Shown here piece by piece: positions 53,011-63,912 of a stretch of DNA of 64,000 bases (positions within the stretch are counted from its first letter, which is position 1; every line of letters begins with the position of its first letter). The stretch comes from Microcebus murinus. Its lineage: Eukaryota > Chordata > Mammalia > Primates > Cheirogaleidae. The notes under the pieces were generated by a model. That model ran no database searches, had not been told where the DNA came from, and was given only the letters and a program-made list of their open reading frames with translations. The stretch is taken from NCBI RefSeq assembly GCF_040939455.1, contig NC_134124.1, positions 34,113,138-34,177,137 of the forward strand. Direction: 5' to 3'. The translations under genes and the position numbers were made by a program.

Positions 53011-56000
53011 CGGTCACCTGCTTCCCCCGCGGGGCAGCCGGAGGAGGGGCGGCCGCCCTGGCCGTTGGGGGAAGCGCCAGGGCCGAGCGCCCTGCGTTTA
53101 GGCTGGGTCCACTCTTCTCTTCCGTTCCTTTATTTAAGTCGTTTTATTTAATAAAAAAAGTTAGCTATTTCACTTAACGCCGCTTTTATTTCGTTTTCGT
53201 TCCAATAATGCTCGGCGACCCGGGCCCTGAGCCCCGCCCGCACCGCGGGAGAAGCCGAGCGCCGGTGTCGGGGCGCGTCCACTTCTCCAAGGTTCGTCGG
53301 CGTCACCTCAGCTCGGTCCCGGCCGGCGCCCGGCGGAGGAGGCGGTGCAGGTCAGTTCGTGCCGCGCCGCAGGACGCGCAGGGCACGTGGGAGAGGGGCT
53401 CTGGCCAGAGGCCGCGGCCCAGCGCCGGGAAGGCTGCGCTGCGGGCGGAAAGGCCGGCGGGGCTGGTGCGCGATCGCCGGTCAACTCCCCCTGGGGGCTG
53501 CGGGTGGGCGGCCTACAACTTCTTGGGACCCAAGCGGGACCTGGTAGATCCCCCTACACCCCCGGCCCGCTCTGCGCTCTCCGTTTCCAGGGGCCTGAGA
53601 GGCCCCGGCCCCACTCACGGACCCGGCTCGGGCGGACCCGGGCGCACGGTGGGCGGGCTGCGAGCCGGCCGCTGCACGCCCCGGAGCAAGGCCTGCGCAC
53701 ACCCCCAGGCCCCGAGCTCCCTGCTCCCTCTCGGGTACGCGTGGGACCCCAAGTAGAGCATAACGTCATGTGACGTCACTGCAGCCCCCGTGGCGTCACC
53801 GGGCAGGAGGGGCGGGGCGCCCGGAACGCCTAGAACCCTAAGCCTAGGTGGCCGGGAGTGGTGGCGCCGTGGACGGGTCCACGCAGCTTTATTGCGGCTC
53901 AAGAGGTGGAAGTTCCTTAACTGCGGGATTTCGGAGAGGCTGGCCCCTTGTGACGACACACACTCCACACGTAGCGCTTCCGCAAACATTTCCTCTTGCT
54001 CCCCTTTTGTGATTCTTTCGGACTTTTATAAACTCTTCGTCCTTTTTGGTCTCTGCATTTCTGTCTTTACTATGTTCCTTATTTTCTCCTCTGTGTGTGC
54101 TCCGGGTCTCCGTGTGCTGCGCCTTCTCCTTCTCTTTACAGCCTTGTGTTTCTCTGTATAGCTGGTTCTCTGTTGCTTTTAATTTCTGAGTCTATTTTTG
54201 TTGTTAAATGCGCTCTTCTTTCCCCTTGCCTCTCCCCACTTCTTGTCCCTGTCCGTCTCTCTCCAGGTTTCTCTTTCTCTCTGCTTTCCAGCATGTCCCT
54301 TTTTGTCCTTTTGTCTTCCCTTTCTCACCTCTCAAAACCTCCTTGCACCTCTCTCTTTCTTTCTCCTTTTTACTTTCTTTCCTCTTTCTCCCTGTCTCCC
54401 TCCTCAAGGCCTAGCTCCCAGCAGCTCCATGAGAGTAAACACTTTCGGGGCAGTGTCCCAGGGCCCAGAGCACCCTGCCCGCCTCACCCTCCGCCACCCT
54501 CGAGCCGAGCCGTGCGCCACCCCGCGGGCTCCGCGCCTCGGCGCCTTCGTTCCACGCGGGCTGCGGCGCGGCCTGGCTTGCTGGGCTGGAGGACGGGGTG
54601 GCATCTAAGAAACACGCCCTGAGCTCCCAGGGCTCCTGCCCTCACTCCCACCTCCAACCCTGCTTATCCGGGATCCGCAATCTGGGCGCACAGACACCCC
54701 GGGGAGCGACTAGGATGACTCAGAGCTTTGGGTCTCCTCCGTGGGTGTTTTCCTGAAATGCTTTTATTTCCTCCACTAAAAAGTCGAGCTTGGCCCTTCG
54801 GCTGGGGACGAGAGGGACATTTGCCTTTGCTGGCTAAGCTGCCCTTCCTCGAGGACTAGCGTCGCTTTCCAATTCCCTCCGGTTCATTCTGTTGCTCCAT
54901 AATAAGGCCTAGTGTTTTTGTTTCTCTAAATTACTTTTGTTATCTTGCCATGGCGACCCTCGATTCTTGGGCCTCTTTGGGGAAACACACACGTTGTCTT
55001 TATGGCGCTTCGCTTTGCGCAAAGGGTCCAGGGCCGAGAGGCCTGCCCGCGATGGGCGCCCAGGCGCGGCATGGAAAACTGGTCGTGCTGCGGCCCTCCA
55101 GCGTCCTGGCTTTCCCTCACCTGGGGCCTTCGCGGCGCTGGCCGTTTCCGAGCGCTCTGCCCCGACCGAGCCTTGCGGAGCCAGAGTTCGGCTCGGGGTC
55201 TCTTCGAGTTACGGGGCCCACACGTGTAGGGCCTGGGCGCAACCGTCTCTCGCCTACCCACCCGGAGCCGTGGGGCGCCCCCAGCGGGTGGGGGCCCCGC
55301 GGCGCAAACGCTTAGTGCCTAACCCCGTCCTCTGGACGCGCAAAGCCGCTAGGCCGCCGTTTCTGCGGTGGCTGCGGGACCAAAGTCCGAGGACGCCCCT
55401 TCCAGGGATACACAGCTGCCCGCCCATCCCCCGACCGGGAGGGCTGTAGTGCGCAGCTGGGGCACGGACGTATCTGGTCGGGCAGGGTCCCGGAGGCTGA
55501 GCTTAAGGGGGGAAAATCTAGGGAGGCCTCACAAGGCGCGTTTTGGCGACGGTCCCCCAACTTTAGGCCGGCGGAGGCTCCGGAGGCAGGGGGCGGGTGT
55601 GGGCGCCCAGGCCGCCGAGGGGAGGACTGAAGACGAGAAGCAGCGGCCTCTGGACAGGAGCAGCGGACACCGCCTCGCCGCCCTCGCCACGCCGCCTTCC
55701 TCAGTCTGAGTTCCGACGTCCCTGGGCCGTGCCCATTTTACAGATGCAGGGTAAGGAGACGATCGGCAGCTTCGGGCCGAGCAGACTGGTGGCGCGGGTT
55801 CTCCTCGCACCCCGGGTTCAGGGCTGCGCCCGGGCCCTACGCGGCAGGCCGGAAGGCCTGAGCCCACGGCGCCCGCGAGGACGGGCGAGGTTCGGGCCTG
55901 CGCGGGGAGTTGGGTTGTGCTTAGCTCTCCCTGGGAGGCTCCGCAGCAGTGGAGTCTGCGGTTGGGGGACGATGTAATGGGGACCTGGTCCATTCAGAGC

Positions 56001-57150
56001 CCTCGAGAAAGAGGCCCGTAAACTCTGGGGCTCGCTCCCCACCGGAGGGAACGGCCCACCTTTCGCAGCTCCGGGTCCAGCGCCGACCGGCCCGAGCTCC
56101 GCGCGCGCGCAGTGCGCGGTTCCCCACGACTCGCGTGGCGTCTGCGAGGTTCGGATGCTCGCCCCAATTTGCAGGAGGAAAAACTAAGCCGCAAGAAGTT
56201 CAGAAATGAGCTCTGGGTCGCGCAGCAGCGGCGGCCCCGCGCTCTCCCCGACCCAAGCGCTTTCGGTAGAGCTGGGGCAGGGGCTGCGTGGTGAGGAGAG
56301 GAGGCGGCAGGGGGCGGGTACCTGCGGCCACCCTGACGCTAGGCCGCGGGGTCTCAGTGGGACAGCAGGGCCTGTCCACTCCGGCTTGGGCGGTGGGCTC
56401 GGGCTCAGAGTTCCCAGGGCGCCCAGCGCCTCTAGCCTCGGGGCTTGCGCGGTGGCCCCTTTGCCGTCGGTGGAGAAGCGGGGAGATCTCGCTGCCACCG
56501 TCCTGAGCTTAATGGTGAGACCCCGAGGTCCCGCTGCGCCCTCGGGCCGGGCAACCTTCGCCTGCCCGCCTTGGCACCTTCGCGAGGAGCGGCGCCCAGC
56601 GGGGGCCTGCGGCTCCTCTTGCGGACCCGCGCTCGACGGACGCGGCTGCTCGGCGGCCACGGCCGGCTGCGCGAGCCGTGCGCGCTCTCTCCGCCGCGGC
56701 GGGGCCAGGCTCTCCGCAAGAGGGGCCGCGGGATCTGGCGCCGGAGGCTCCCGAGAACCTTCGCCAAAACCCAGCCTCGGCCTCCGCGAAACTAAAACCC
56801 ACGTGTGCCGAGCCCGGAGAGCGGCTGGCGTGGTGCAGGCGCCTGCGTTCTGCGGTGGCGAGGTTTCTCGCCCCCGAAGGCGGCTTTCCTTGTGTGAAAT
56901 CCACACACGCCTCGCTCCAAGTCCAAGCACCCGCTTGGTTGAGAGCGTCTCTTCCCAGCGATGACCAGACCCAGGCGCACACTTTCTTGGTCCAGATACT
57001 CGCAAAAGCCTTGAGAAATTGCCGTGGTGGTCGGTGCTTTTGCCAGTGCGCCCAGCCGCGGGTGGCACGCAGGTCTCCGCTCAGTTCTGCGTGCCCTTGT
57101 GCGGCCCTGAGCGAGCGGTTTCCACTCTGCGCCTTTGTTTCCGAAACTGT
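53011..57150. other. GC-rich DNA downstream of TLX3, no recognised gene
   Basis: Apart from the CRE cluster and a pyrimidine-rich (C/T) tract at about 53990-54420, I see no repeat or gene. The long open frames on both strands (up to 294 codons, 56184-57068) overlap each other in all frames and have Pro/Arg/Gly-rich content typical of GC-rich DNA. Confidence 0.6.
53762..53803. promoter_or_regulatory. Cluster of CRE/ATF motifs downstream of TLX3
   Basis: A perfect palindromic CRE, TGACGTCA, lies at 53771-53778. It is preceded by aacgtcat at 53762-53769 and followed by ggcgtcacc at 53792-53800, giving three CRE-like motifs in about 42 bases within GC-rich DNA. CREB/ATF binding at such sites in unmethylated islands usually marks promoters. 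No gene is recognised next to it. Confidence 0.5.
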
Positions 57151-57330
57151 GAAAATAGGCATTAAAGACTCTTCCAGAAAAAGGAAAAAACTAAAGCATG
57201 GCTTATGATACAGTTGATTATCAATTTTTTCGTGAAAATAAAAGCATTAAAAAATATTTTTCGGATAAAAATCTAATTAAACACCTACTAATTAAAAGCA
57301 GAGGTTTAATCACAGGTGTTGCTCTTTTGG
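57140..57330. promoter_or_regulatory. AT-rich block with paired homeodomain sites at the edge of the CpG domain
   Basis: An abrupt AT-rich segment lies against the GC-rich domain. It has two CTAATTAA sites at 57273-57280 and 57288-57295, 15 bases apart, and further attaaa words. Such composition suggests a homeodomain-bound element. Function is inferred. Confidence 0.4.
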
Positions 57331-58530
57331 AGGAAAAGATGGGAATGGAGCCGTGTCCCCCAGTGCGGTCAATTCTCCTCCGGTCACTGGCGGCAGAGAT
57401 GATTACAAAGTCATCTCGGAAACTGGCCTGGCTTAGACTGTCAGACCTGTCGGTATCCTGGCGTTACCCGCAGGTCAGTCGCCAGATCCCCTCGCTTCAG
57501 GTGAAACGAAAGTCGTTCTTGTTTCTGATCGGCAGCCAATTAATGAGTGAGTTATTAAACCCCTTTGGTTGTGGTTTCTTGTGTGTTTATTTTTACACCT
57601 TCTGCCATTCTCATTGACTCCCCAGAACAGCCCTGTGTTCCCATTCCACAAGCCGGGAGTTGAGAAGCAGAGAAGTCAGCCGACCCACCCAGGTTCACCC
57701 TGCGCCTTAACTCGCTCTGGACTCAAACGTACCTCCCAACCCGCCTGCCGGGCCAGGGCCGGGCTGTGTCCCGACCCGACACAGATCGCAGCCTGGAAAA
57801 GCCCTGCTGGCCGCGGGTTCATTAGAGAGATTTGTGCTGACCCAGACTCCCTGATTTTAAGAAGCCAAAGCTCCAAGTGGAGCGAGCGAGTCTTAGATTG
57901 CCTTTAAAAGCCTCAGGACCTCGAGCGCTGGCGCGCTACCTGGATGTACTAGCTTTGCTATCAAGCCCTATTGATCGATAGGTTTATCTGGGACGCACTG
58001 AAATTCTCAAGGGCCTGGAACCTGGATGGCAGCGTACCCTTCGCCTCCTTCGTTCCCCATCTAGGAAAAATCCACTTCTTCCTCCAGCCAGCAGGAGCGA
58101 TGCGGTGCGCTCCAGGAAAAGGCTCGGCTCTCCCTCCCCTGGGTAGGGAAGTACCCTCGGGGCTCCTGGTGAGCGAGGTCCACCGATTTGCTCGGGCTGC
58201 AGAAGGTGGTGCGGGCTCAGGGGGGCTGTGACTATCCAGTATGCTAAACAGGCCCGTATTTGCATCTGCTGCGTGGCCCGCCGCAGCTGGGGCGCTTTTG
58301 TTGCTAGGACGCAGTGAGACCTAGGAGGGGGGAAGGTGGGGAGCCAGAGAGCAGCTCCACCCGGAAGGTGCTGGGCAGGGGCCACTTCATTAGCGCCTGC
58401 AGTCTGAGTTCGTTTGTTGGGAGGGGCAGGTGTGGCCTCTCTGAGAAGAAGGGGGCCCTGGGCCTGTCCTGGGCAGCAGAGCCCCCTCAGAGCTGAGGCC
58501 AGGGTATCCTCCTGGGCTCCAGGCACCCCG
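57331..58530. other. Intergenic, no recognised repeat
   Basis: Moderately GC-rich unique sequence. It includes attgatcgatagg at about 57970-57982 (overlapping ATTGAT and ATCGAT words, as bound by ONECUT/CUT factors) and a perfect octamer ATTTGCAT near 58259. No gene is supported. Confidence 0.4.
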
Positions 58531-58539
58531 TAGGTGCCG

Positions 58540-58710
58540 TTTGCTGAGGGCACCCGCACAATCTCATGCAATCCTCAGAGGACTGCGAGAGATAGGTCCT
58601 CTTGTAATCTCCATTTTGCAGATGGGGAAACTGAGGCTCTGAGGAATGATACATCCCCAAGGCTACTGCGGTGCCGGAACTGTAAGGGAAGCAAACTGAC
58701 TCCAGCTCAT
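58540..58710 (-). mobile_element. MIR element (antisense)
   Basis: Contains gaggactgcgagagataggt, ccattttgcagatggggaaa and ctgaggctctgagg in MIR order. Confidence 0.65.
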
Positions 58711-59129
58711 CAGCTTTTATCCACTGAGGCCCCCAAAGCCCCGTGTTAAAGCCAAGGTCTTCATGTGACTGGCAAGGGGAATTCTGCCCAGCGTGAACAC
58801 CGCTGTCCCTAAACGGCGTCAGACATAGACCGGAAAGTCCTGGGCCGTGTTTGAAACTCTGTGGTTGCCGCTGTGATCACTGTTCCTTGTTATGTCTCTT
58901 TTGAGCCTCCTGAAGGAGTTGGTAGCTCCCGTGCTTTATCTAAGACATTCGGGATCTTCAACTGCCCACCCCAGCTCAGGGCCGAAGAGCAGGCCCCAGA
59001 GAATCCCTTGGGGAGTGAAGAGCCTTGGTTTAGGCCTCAGCTACCAAATCCCCAGGACTTTCAGCTCTAGGGAAGGAAGGTGGCACTTAAATGCATTTTG
59101 CCCCCTGCACAAAGAGTTCTGAGTTGAAA

Positions 59130-59330
59130 AATCTCAGCTTTGCCACTCACAAGCTGTGTGGTCTTAGAAAAGTCACTTTGCCTCTCTGAGTCTCAGTGTC
59201 TACGTCTGTATATTGTAAAAATAGGTCTTCCTCATCGAGTTGAGGATTAGATGACATAATCTATTGAGCACCTCCCCTGGAGCCTGATGCATGGTAAGCA
59301 CTGTGATATATTAGTAGTATTCATGGTAGG
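59130..59330 (+). mobile_element. MIR element
   Basis: Contains ctttgccactcacaagctgt, gtcactttgcctctctgagt and gaggattagatgacataatc in MIR order. Confidence 0.7.
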
Positions 59331-59663
59331 TGAATTTTCACAAGATAAATATTGTTTTTGTTTTCCTCGTAGAGAGGAGGAAGCAAACTAGTAACCCCAG
59401 GAGTGAGTACCTTGCTCACAGTCAGACCTCAAGTAGCAGAGGGGGAATCCAAACCCAGTTATGTCTGGGTTTAGAGTCCTGGGGTACCTCAGTCTGCACA
59501 GTGTCTCGCCTGAAGAGGACCTTCCGGAAATGCTTGCTGGCTAATTGTTGGAAACCCAGGTTATTCTAAGAAGAGTAAGTAGCCAGGTGCTCGCTGCCTT
59601 CTGAGGCGTTAGTTTGGTTGTTGGTGTTCGGCACTGCAGTTGCTCAGTACGTGTTTGTAAATA

Positions 59664-60265
59664 ATAATACTCATAGAACACCTACTGTGGGCCCGGCAGT
59701 GGACTCAGCATTTTACGCAAGCATTTTACACATTTAACGCTTAAAATGAGCTTAGGAAGTACAGCTGCCCTTGAACAACACGGGTTTGAACTGGAGGGTC
59801 CACTTAAAGGTGGGTTTTCTTCTACCTCCGGCACTCCCGAGACAGCAGGAACCTCCCCTGCCTCCTGCTCAGCCGACTCAGCACGCAGATGACAGGGATG
59901 AAGATCTTTCTGATGGTGCACTTCCACTTAACAAATAGCAATGCTATTTTCTCCTCCTTATGGTTTTCTTAATAACCTCTTCTTTTCTGTAGCTTACTTG
60001 ATGGGAAGAGTACAGTATATGATACATATAACATCCAAAGTATGTGTTAATCGACTTGATGTTGTCGGTAAGGCTTCCAGTCAACAGTAGCTCCTAGTAG
60101 CTACATTTGGGGGAAGTCAAAAGTTATAAGCAGATTTCTGACCACTTGGGTATCAGCGCCCCTAACCCCTGCACCGTCAATTGTAGATAGACACTAACAT
60201 CCATTTTTAAGATGAGAAATTTGAGATCTGGGGATGTTACTAGCTTACTGATGGGTTGGAATCCT
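59664..60265 (-). mobile_element. MIR element (antisense), split by a DNA transposon
   Basis: The left half (59664-59761) reads aatactcatagaacacctac through to aatgagcttaggaagt and the right half (60184-60265) resumes with ccatttttaagatgagaaat. The interruption is the TA-flanked element at 59762-60183, which must be younger than the MIR. Confidence 0.7.
59762..60183 (+). mobile_element. Tigger-like TA-flanked DNA transposon
   Basis: It has terminal sequences cagctgcccttgaacaac... and ...cccctgcaccgtcaattg, which are inverted repeats in decayed form. TA lies immediately outside both ends (59760-59761, 60184-60185). The interior (cttcttttctgtagcttact, tcgacttgatgttgtcgg, gggggaagtcaaaagttata) is known to me from Tc1/mariner-Tigger type fossils of mammals. 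No transposase frame remains. Confidence 0.7.
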
Positions 60266-60279
60266 GGTGTTCTGAATCC

Positions 60280-60480
60280 AGAGAGAGAATTCAATATGTG
60301 TCGAGCACCTACTAAGTGCCAAGGTCTGTACTCAGGGCGGTCTTGTATGTTTTCTCACTCAGTGCTCACAATAATCTCACAAAACAAAACCCCATTTTAC
60401 AGATGAGAAAACTAAGGCTCAGTAACTTTAAAGGGTATGTGCCCAAGGCTTCATAGCTGAGTACAACGGTTCTCTATCTA
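60280..60480 (-). mobile_element. MIR element (antisense)
   Basis: Contains gtcgagcacctactaagtgc, ccccattttacagatgagaa and ctaaggctcagtaac in MIR order. Confidence 0.75.
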
Positions 60481-61330
60481 CTAGCCCATGGTGCTCCAAT
60501 TGATTTTGAAAGTTGGCCTTGAAGTCTTGACCAAAGCGGGTGCCCCGTGGAGAGGGGCAGATGCAGCCATGGAAGGGGCAGTTACCACCCAAGTGCAGCT
60601 TCTCCCAGGAGGAGGCCAGGCACACTTGGCATTTCCAAGGTAGGGAATGTCACTGATGTTTAGTAACCTGGCAGTGATGAAGTGTCCAAGGCAAGAGGAC
60701 ACCGAGCAGTGAGTCAGGGATGAAGGGGCAGAGGGCTTGCAGGCCTACTCTCCGCCTGCCCGGGGTGCACAGCCTTGCAGGAGCCGCCCCTCCTCTCCTT
60801 GCCCCCCAGCACCCTGCTCTATTTGCCTCCGTCCCCACCTGTCTGCAGGAGGATCTGCCTTGGTGTCGACCCCAGACCTGCACACAGCTCATGCTCAAAA
60901 GCAGGGGCGGGAGGGACACCTGTGGGACTCAGCTGCAGCTGAGACTTAAAGATCAGGAAGGTGGATCGCTTCGTTTGTCCTCAAATTCATCAGGTGGAAA
61001 AGCAAAGGCCTTGAACCTGGAATGCCTAAACCCTGAAGGGCAGGGTCTTAGCTGACGTCTTGCATTTGTTTCTTCCCCAGAAGCCAGGTGTCACCAACCT
61101 GGCCATGTGCCATTCCAGACAAGCTTCTCCTGGGGCCTCGTGCTGCTCCGCAGAGCACTGAACGCTTAGTAGGTGGTTCACTGAGTACCGGAGACCGTCT
61201 TGCCCGCAGCCCGGCTGCAGGGCTTGAGCCGCGAGGCTGTCTGTGCGGGCGGGTTGAGGTCAGGGTCTGAGGCTTCCTGCAAGAAGGTTGCTTGGATACC
61301 CTGAACAGAAAGTTGAACCTGCACTTTAAG
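60481..61330. other. Intergenic, no recognised feature
   Basis: Unique, moderately GC-rich sequence. Overlapping open frames at 60650-61055 show no recognisable protein. Confidence 0.5.
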
Positions 61331-61334
61331 TAGC

Positions 61335-62480
61335 TTAAAAATGATTTGTCAATGGCGACAATTTACAAAAATATATTCCTTTTGCAGCATCTCCCAATCG
61401 CCAGGATTTATGGCCTCATCCCCTGGATTTGAAAGTGTACCGGCATGCTCTAGCAAATGGGAAAATGTATGAACAATTTGTTGGCTTTTTTTTTTTATCA
61501 AGTTTTCCCAAATATGTAAACTCTGAGAGTGCCTTATTCTTTTTAAATGATCATTCATTTGTCTCCAGACTCTATCTTTTGGCACAATTTATTATTCTCT
61601 ATTTCAAAAAACTTAAATGCATTTTGCATATTAGCACGTAACTCTTGTTCCTGTCTCCTCAGTGTGGAAAGGGCTGGATTGCTTTTATAAAGAAAAAAAT
61701 GGCTAATAAAATTGGCCTCAGCACCATTGCTCTGCAATTCTTATGAACAGTAAAGTGGTACTTACCGTCATTGATGTTAAAAGCTATTTCTAAATTATGG
61801 TGCCATTTATTATCTCTAGTGTCCAAAGTAAGTTTAAATGATGCTTATAATTCATGTTTTACCAAATTTCCTTTTCCCCCCGAGGATACCTCTGATTAAC
61901 TTATGCACATTAAAGCGCTTTTTAAATTCTTCTTTTATTGCCATTATGCTCTGAAAATCTCAGCGATTCTCAAAAATGGGTAATAAACTTGAGATAAAAT
62001 GCTGCAGTTTTAGATCAATGCTGACATATCACTGTGGTGATTTCTACAGAGCTAAAGTGATAATGCTTCATATTTACGGAATATATACTAGGTTATTACT
62101 ACAGTATTACCATTTTGTTCTAAGATGAAATGAGTAATTTACCAATTTATTAAACAGTTACATTTAAGTATTGCTTAGGACATTACCACCCCAATCTGTT
62201 TACTTAGCTTGAAGAGTTACCATTAAGATACCCTGTTTATTTAGGTAAAATTTGTAATCATCATGCCTTCCATTAACCAACTTATTTTTCTGCAAGGCTA
62301 ATTGTCTGGAAATGAGTTTCTTCTTATTTACTGTGCTGCATTCTGCTTAGCTGGCTAAAAACGTCACCCCAGCAAGAAGTGCTAGGGAAATTAATAATAC
62401 ATACAGAGAACAGTTTTAATTAGTATAATACCAAATGTTAATAAAAGATTTATGACACCGTTAGAAAGTTCTAACAGAAG
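61335..62480. promoter_or_regulatory. AT-rich repeat-free block, candidate conserved non-coding element
   Basis: About 1.1 kb without any named repeat. It is rich in homeodomain words (taatta, ttaattag near 62415, ctaattgtctgg near 62299, attaataatac) and lies between old repeats that interrupt the flanks. It lies about 9 kb downstream of TLX3. Conservation could not be tested here. Confidence 0.35.
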
Positions 62481-62849
62481 AGATCTTAACGGCTTCAGGC
62501 TCAATTTGTCAGGAGAGTACAACGTCTGCCTTGTGTGGGAGGCCAGACTTGGGTGGGTGCAGGGGCTACAGGGGGGGTGCTGCCTTGAAAGAGGTTTGCT
62601 TGGAGCAGAATAGACTTCATGCCAGGGGAGGAGAATTTGAGACATGGATAGAGAGTGCTAATTTTAACTTGAAAGATGCCAAAATTTTTGCAAAGTAAAA
62701 GAGGAACACAGGCCAGCCCGGGGATCTCCCGAGACATTTTCCGAAGCACAGTGGCCTTTCATCCGAACTGGGAACCGGACTTGGAGAAGCTGGGCTGCTA
62801 TTAGTTCAAAAGCCCATGGGGAAAGGAATCCAGGAGGACCTGGGAAAAG

Positions 62850-63055
62850 AACAAGTGATATTTCTTGAGCATCTATTAGGCATCGTGTCTACACATACGT
62901 CTACAGTATTTTAATCTTCTTAGCAGAGAGATAGCATTAGCCTCATTTTTCTGGTAAGGAAGCAAAACCCTGGAGGGTAAGACTCTTGCCTGAAGTTATA
63001 CATACAGCTAGTGAGTAGAGCAGGATTTGAACCCAAGCATGTGAAGACCTCATCG
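62850..63055 (-). mobile_element. MIR element (antisense)
   Basis: Contains ttcttgagcatctattaggc, cctcatttttctggtaagga and gagcaggatttgaacccaag in MIR order. Confidence 0.7.
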
Positions 63056-63259
63056 CGCACTGAGTCCTGCGAGGCAGTCCCTATGCGAGGAGTGAGTGAC
63101 CCTGCTCTTCATCTGTGTGTTTTGTCCCCGTGATGTCAGCCAAATGAAGGTCCGCATTTGGGGCGGGGGTAACACAGACAAGCAAGAGGGTGTTTAACGC
63201 AGTCCCACCTGCCACTGTCCTTCCCCAAAGGGGCAGGGCTCCCTCTTCGTGTGTCCATC

Positions 63260-63360
63260 TTCCCGACTATGACGAGAGCTCACAAGGACAGGGGCCATTT
63301 CTTACCTCCTTGGGCTCCTCAGTGCCTGGCACATAGTAGGCACTTTTAAAAAGATTTAAA
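63260..63360 (+). mobile_element. L2 3' end fragment
   Basis: Contains agctcacaaggacaggggcc and ctcagtgcctggcacatagt, then aggcacttttaa, matching the 3' end of L2. Confidence 0.65.
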
Positions 63361-63912
63361 GGATCAAGAGAAAAAAACAAGTGAAAAGGAGAGATGAACA
63401 CAGCCTTAGTTTTTGGTGTTAACGGGAGAAATATTGTCCTTGGATAAATACATCGTCTTGTGTTGCAGGAAGTTGCCCACCTCCCCGCCACCGAGCGCAG
63501 AGCACCGGCTGCAGTATGAGGGGTTATTATTGTTGCCATTTTTTCCAGCCCCCAAGGGCCAGGTCTTAGAGCGGCGGGAATCCTTTGTACAGTAAGCTGA
63601 TTCTTTCCTCGCTCCAGTAATAAAAACTGACCAAACCAGTTACTTTCCTAACATTCTTTCCAATTTGAGAAGCTCCATATCATGAGGCACTTGAGGGCTG
63701 ATGGCTCTTTTATCCTACCCTTGATTAAAAGAGAAAAAAAGTAGTACAAGTTCTTACACAGAAGTTTTCTGGGCTATGTGGCAAAAGAGCCTGGGCTGCT
63801 TCTAGAAAAAGAAGCACAATGTCTGAGACCGGGGCCACCCTGGGAGGAGCCTGGGAGACTCGCTGAGCACCCTGCTCGTCAGGACTCCTCCCTCTGGGGC
63901 CGAACTTTCGTC
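63361..63912. other. Intergenic, no recognised feature
   Basis: No named repeat or supportable gene. Short open frames only. Confidence 0.5.

Larger units (their letters stand above)
49200..57150. promoter_or_regulatory. Very large CpG-rich domain around TLX3
   Basis: CpG dinucleotides are dense and GC is clearly elevated, with few interspersed repeats, from just upstream of TLX3 to about 57.1 kb, where the sequence abruptly becomes AT-rich. The size (about 8 kb, far larger than a usual promoter island) fits the broad unmethylated, Polycomb-marked domains seen over developmental homeobox genes. The boundaries are judged by eye. The many open frames inside it have no recognisable protein content. 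Confidence 0.75.

Noticed and set aside
56184..57068. 294-codon open frame on the minus strand, and a 252-codon frame on the plus strand over the same DNA
   Set aside because: Overlapping long frames in GC/CpG-rich DNA arise because stop codons are AT-rich. The content is Arg/Pro/Gly/Ala low-complexity with no recognisable domain and no splice or promoter support.
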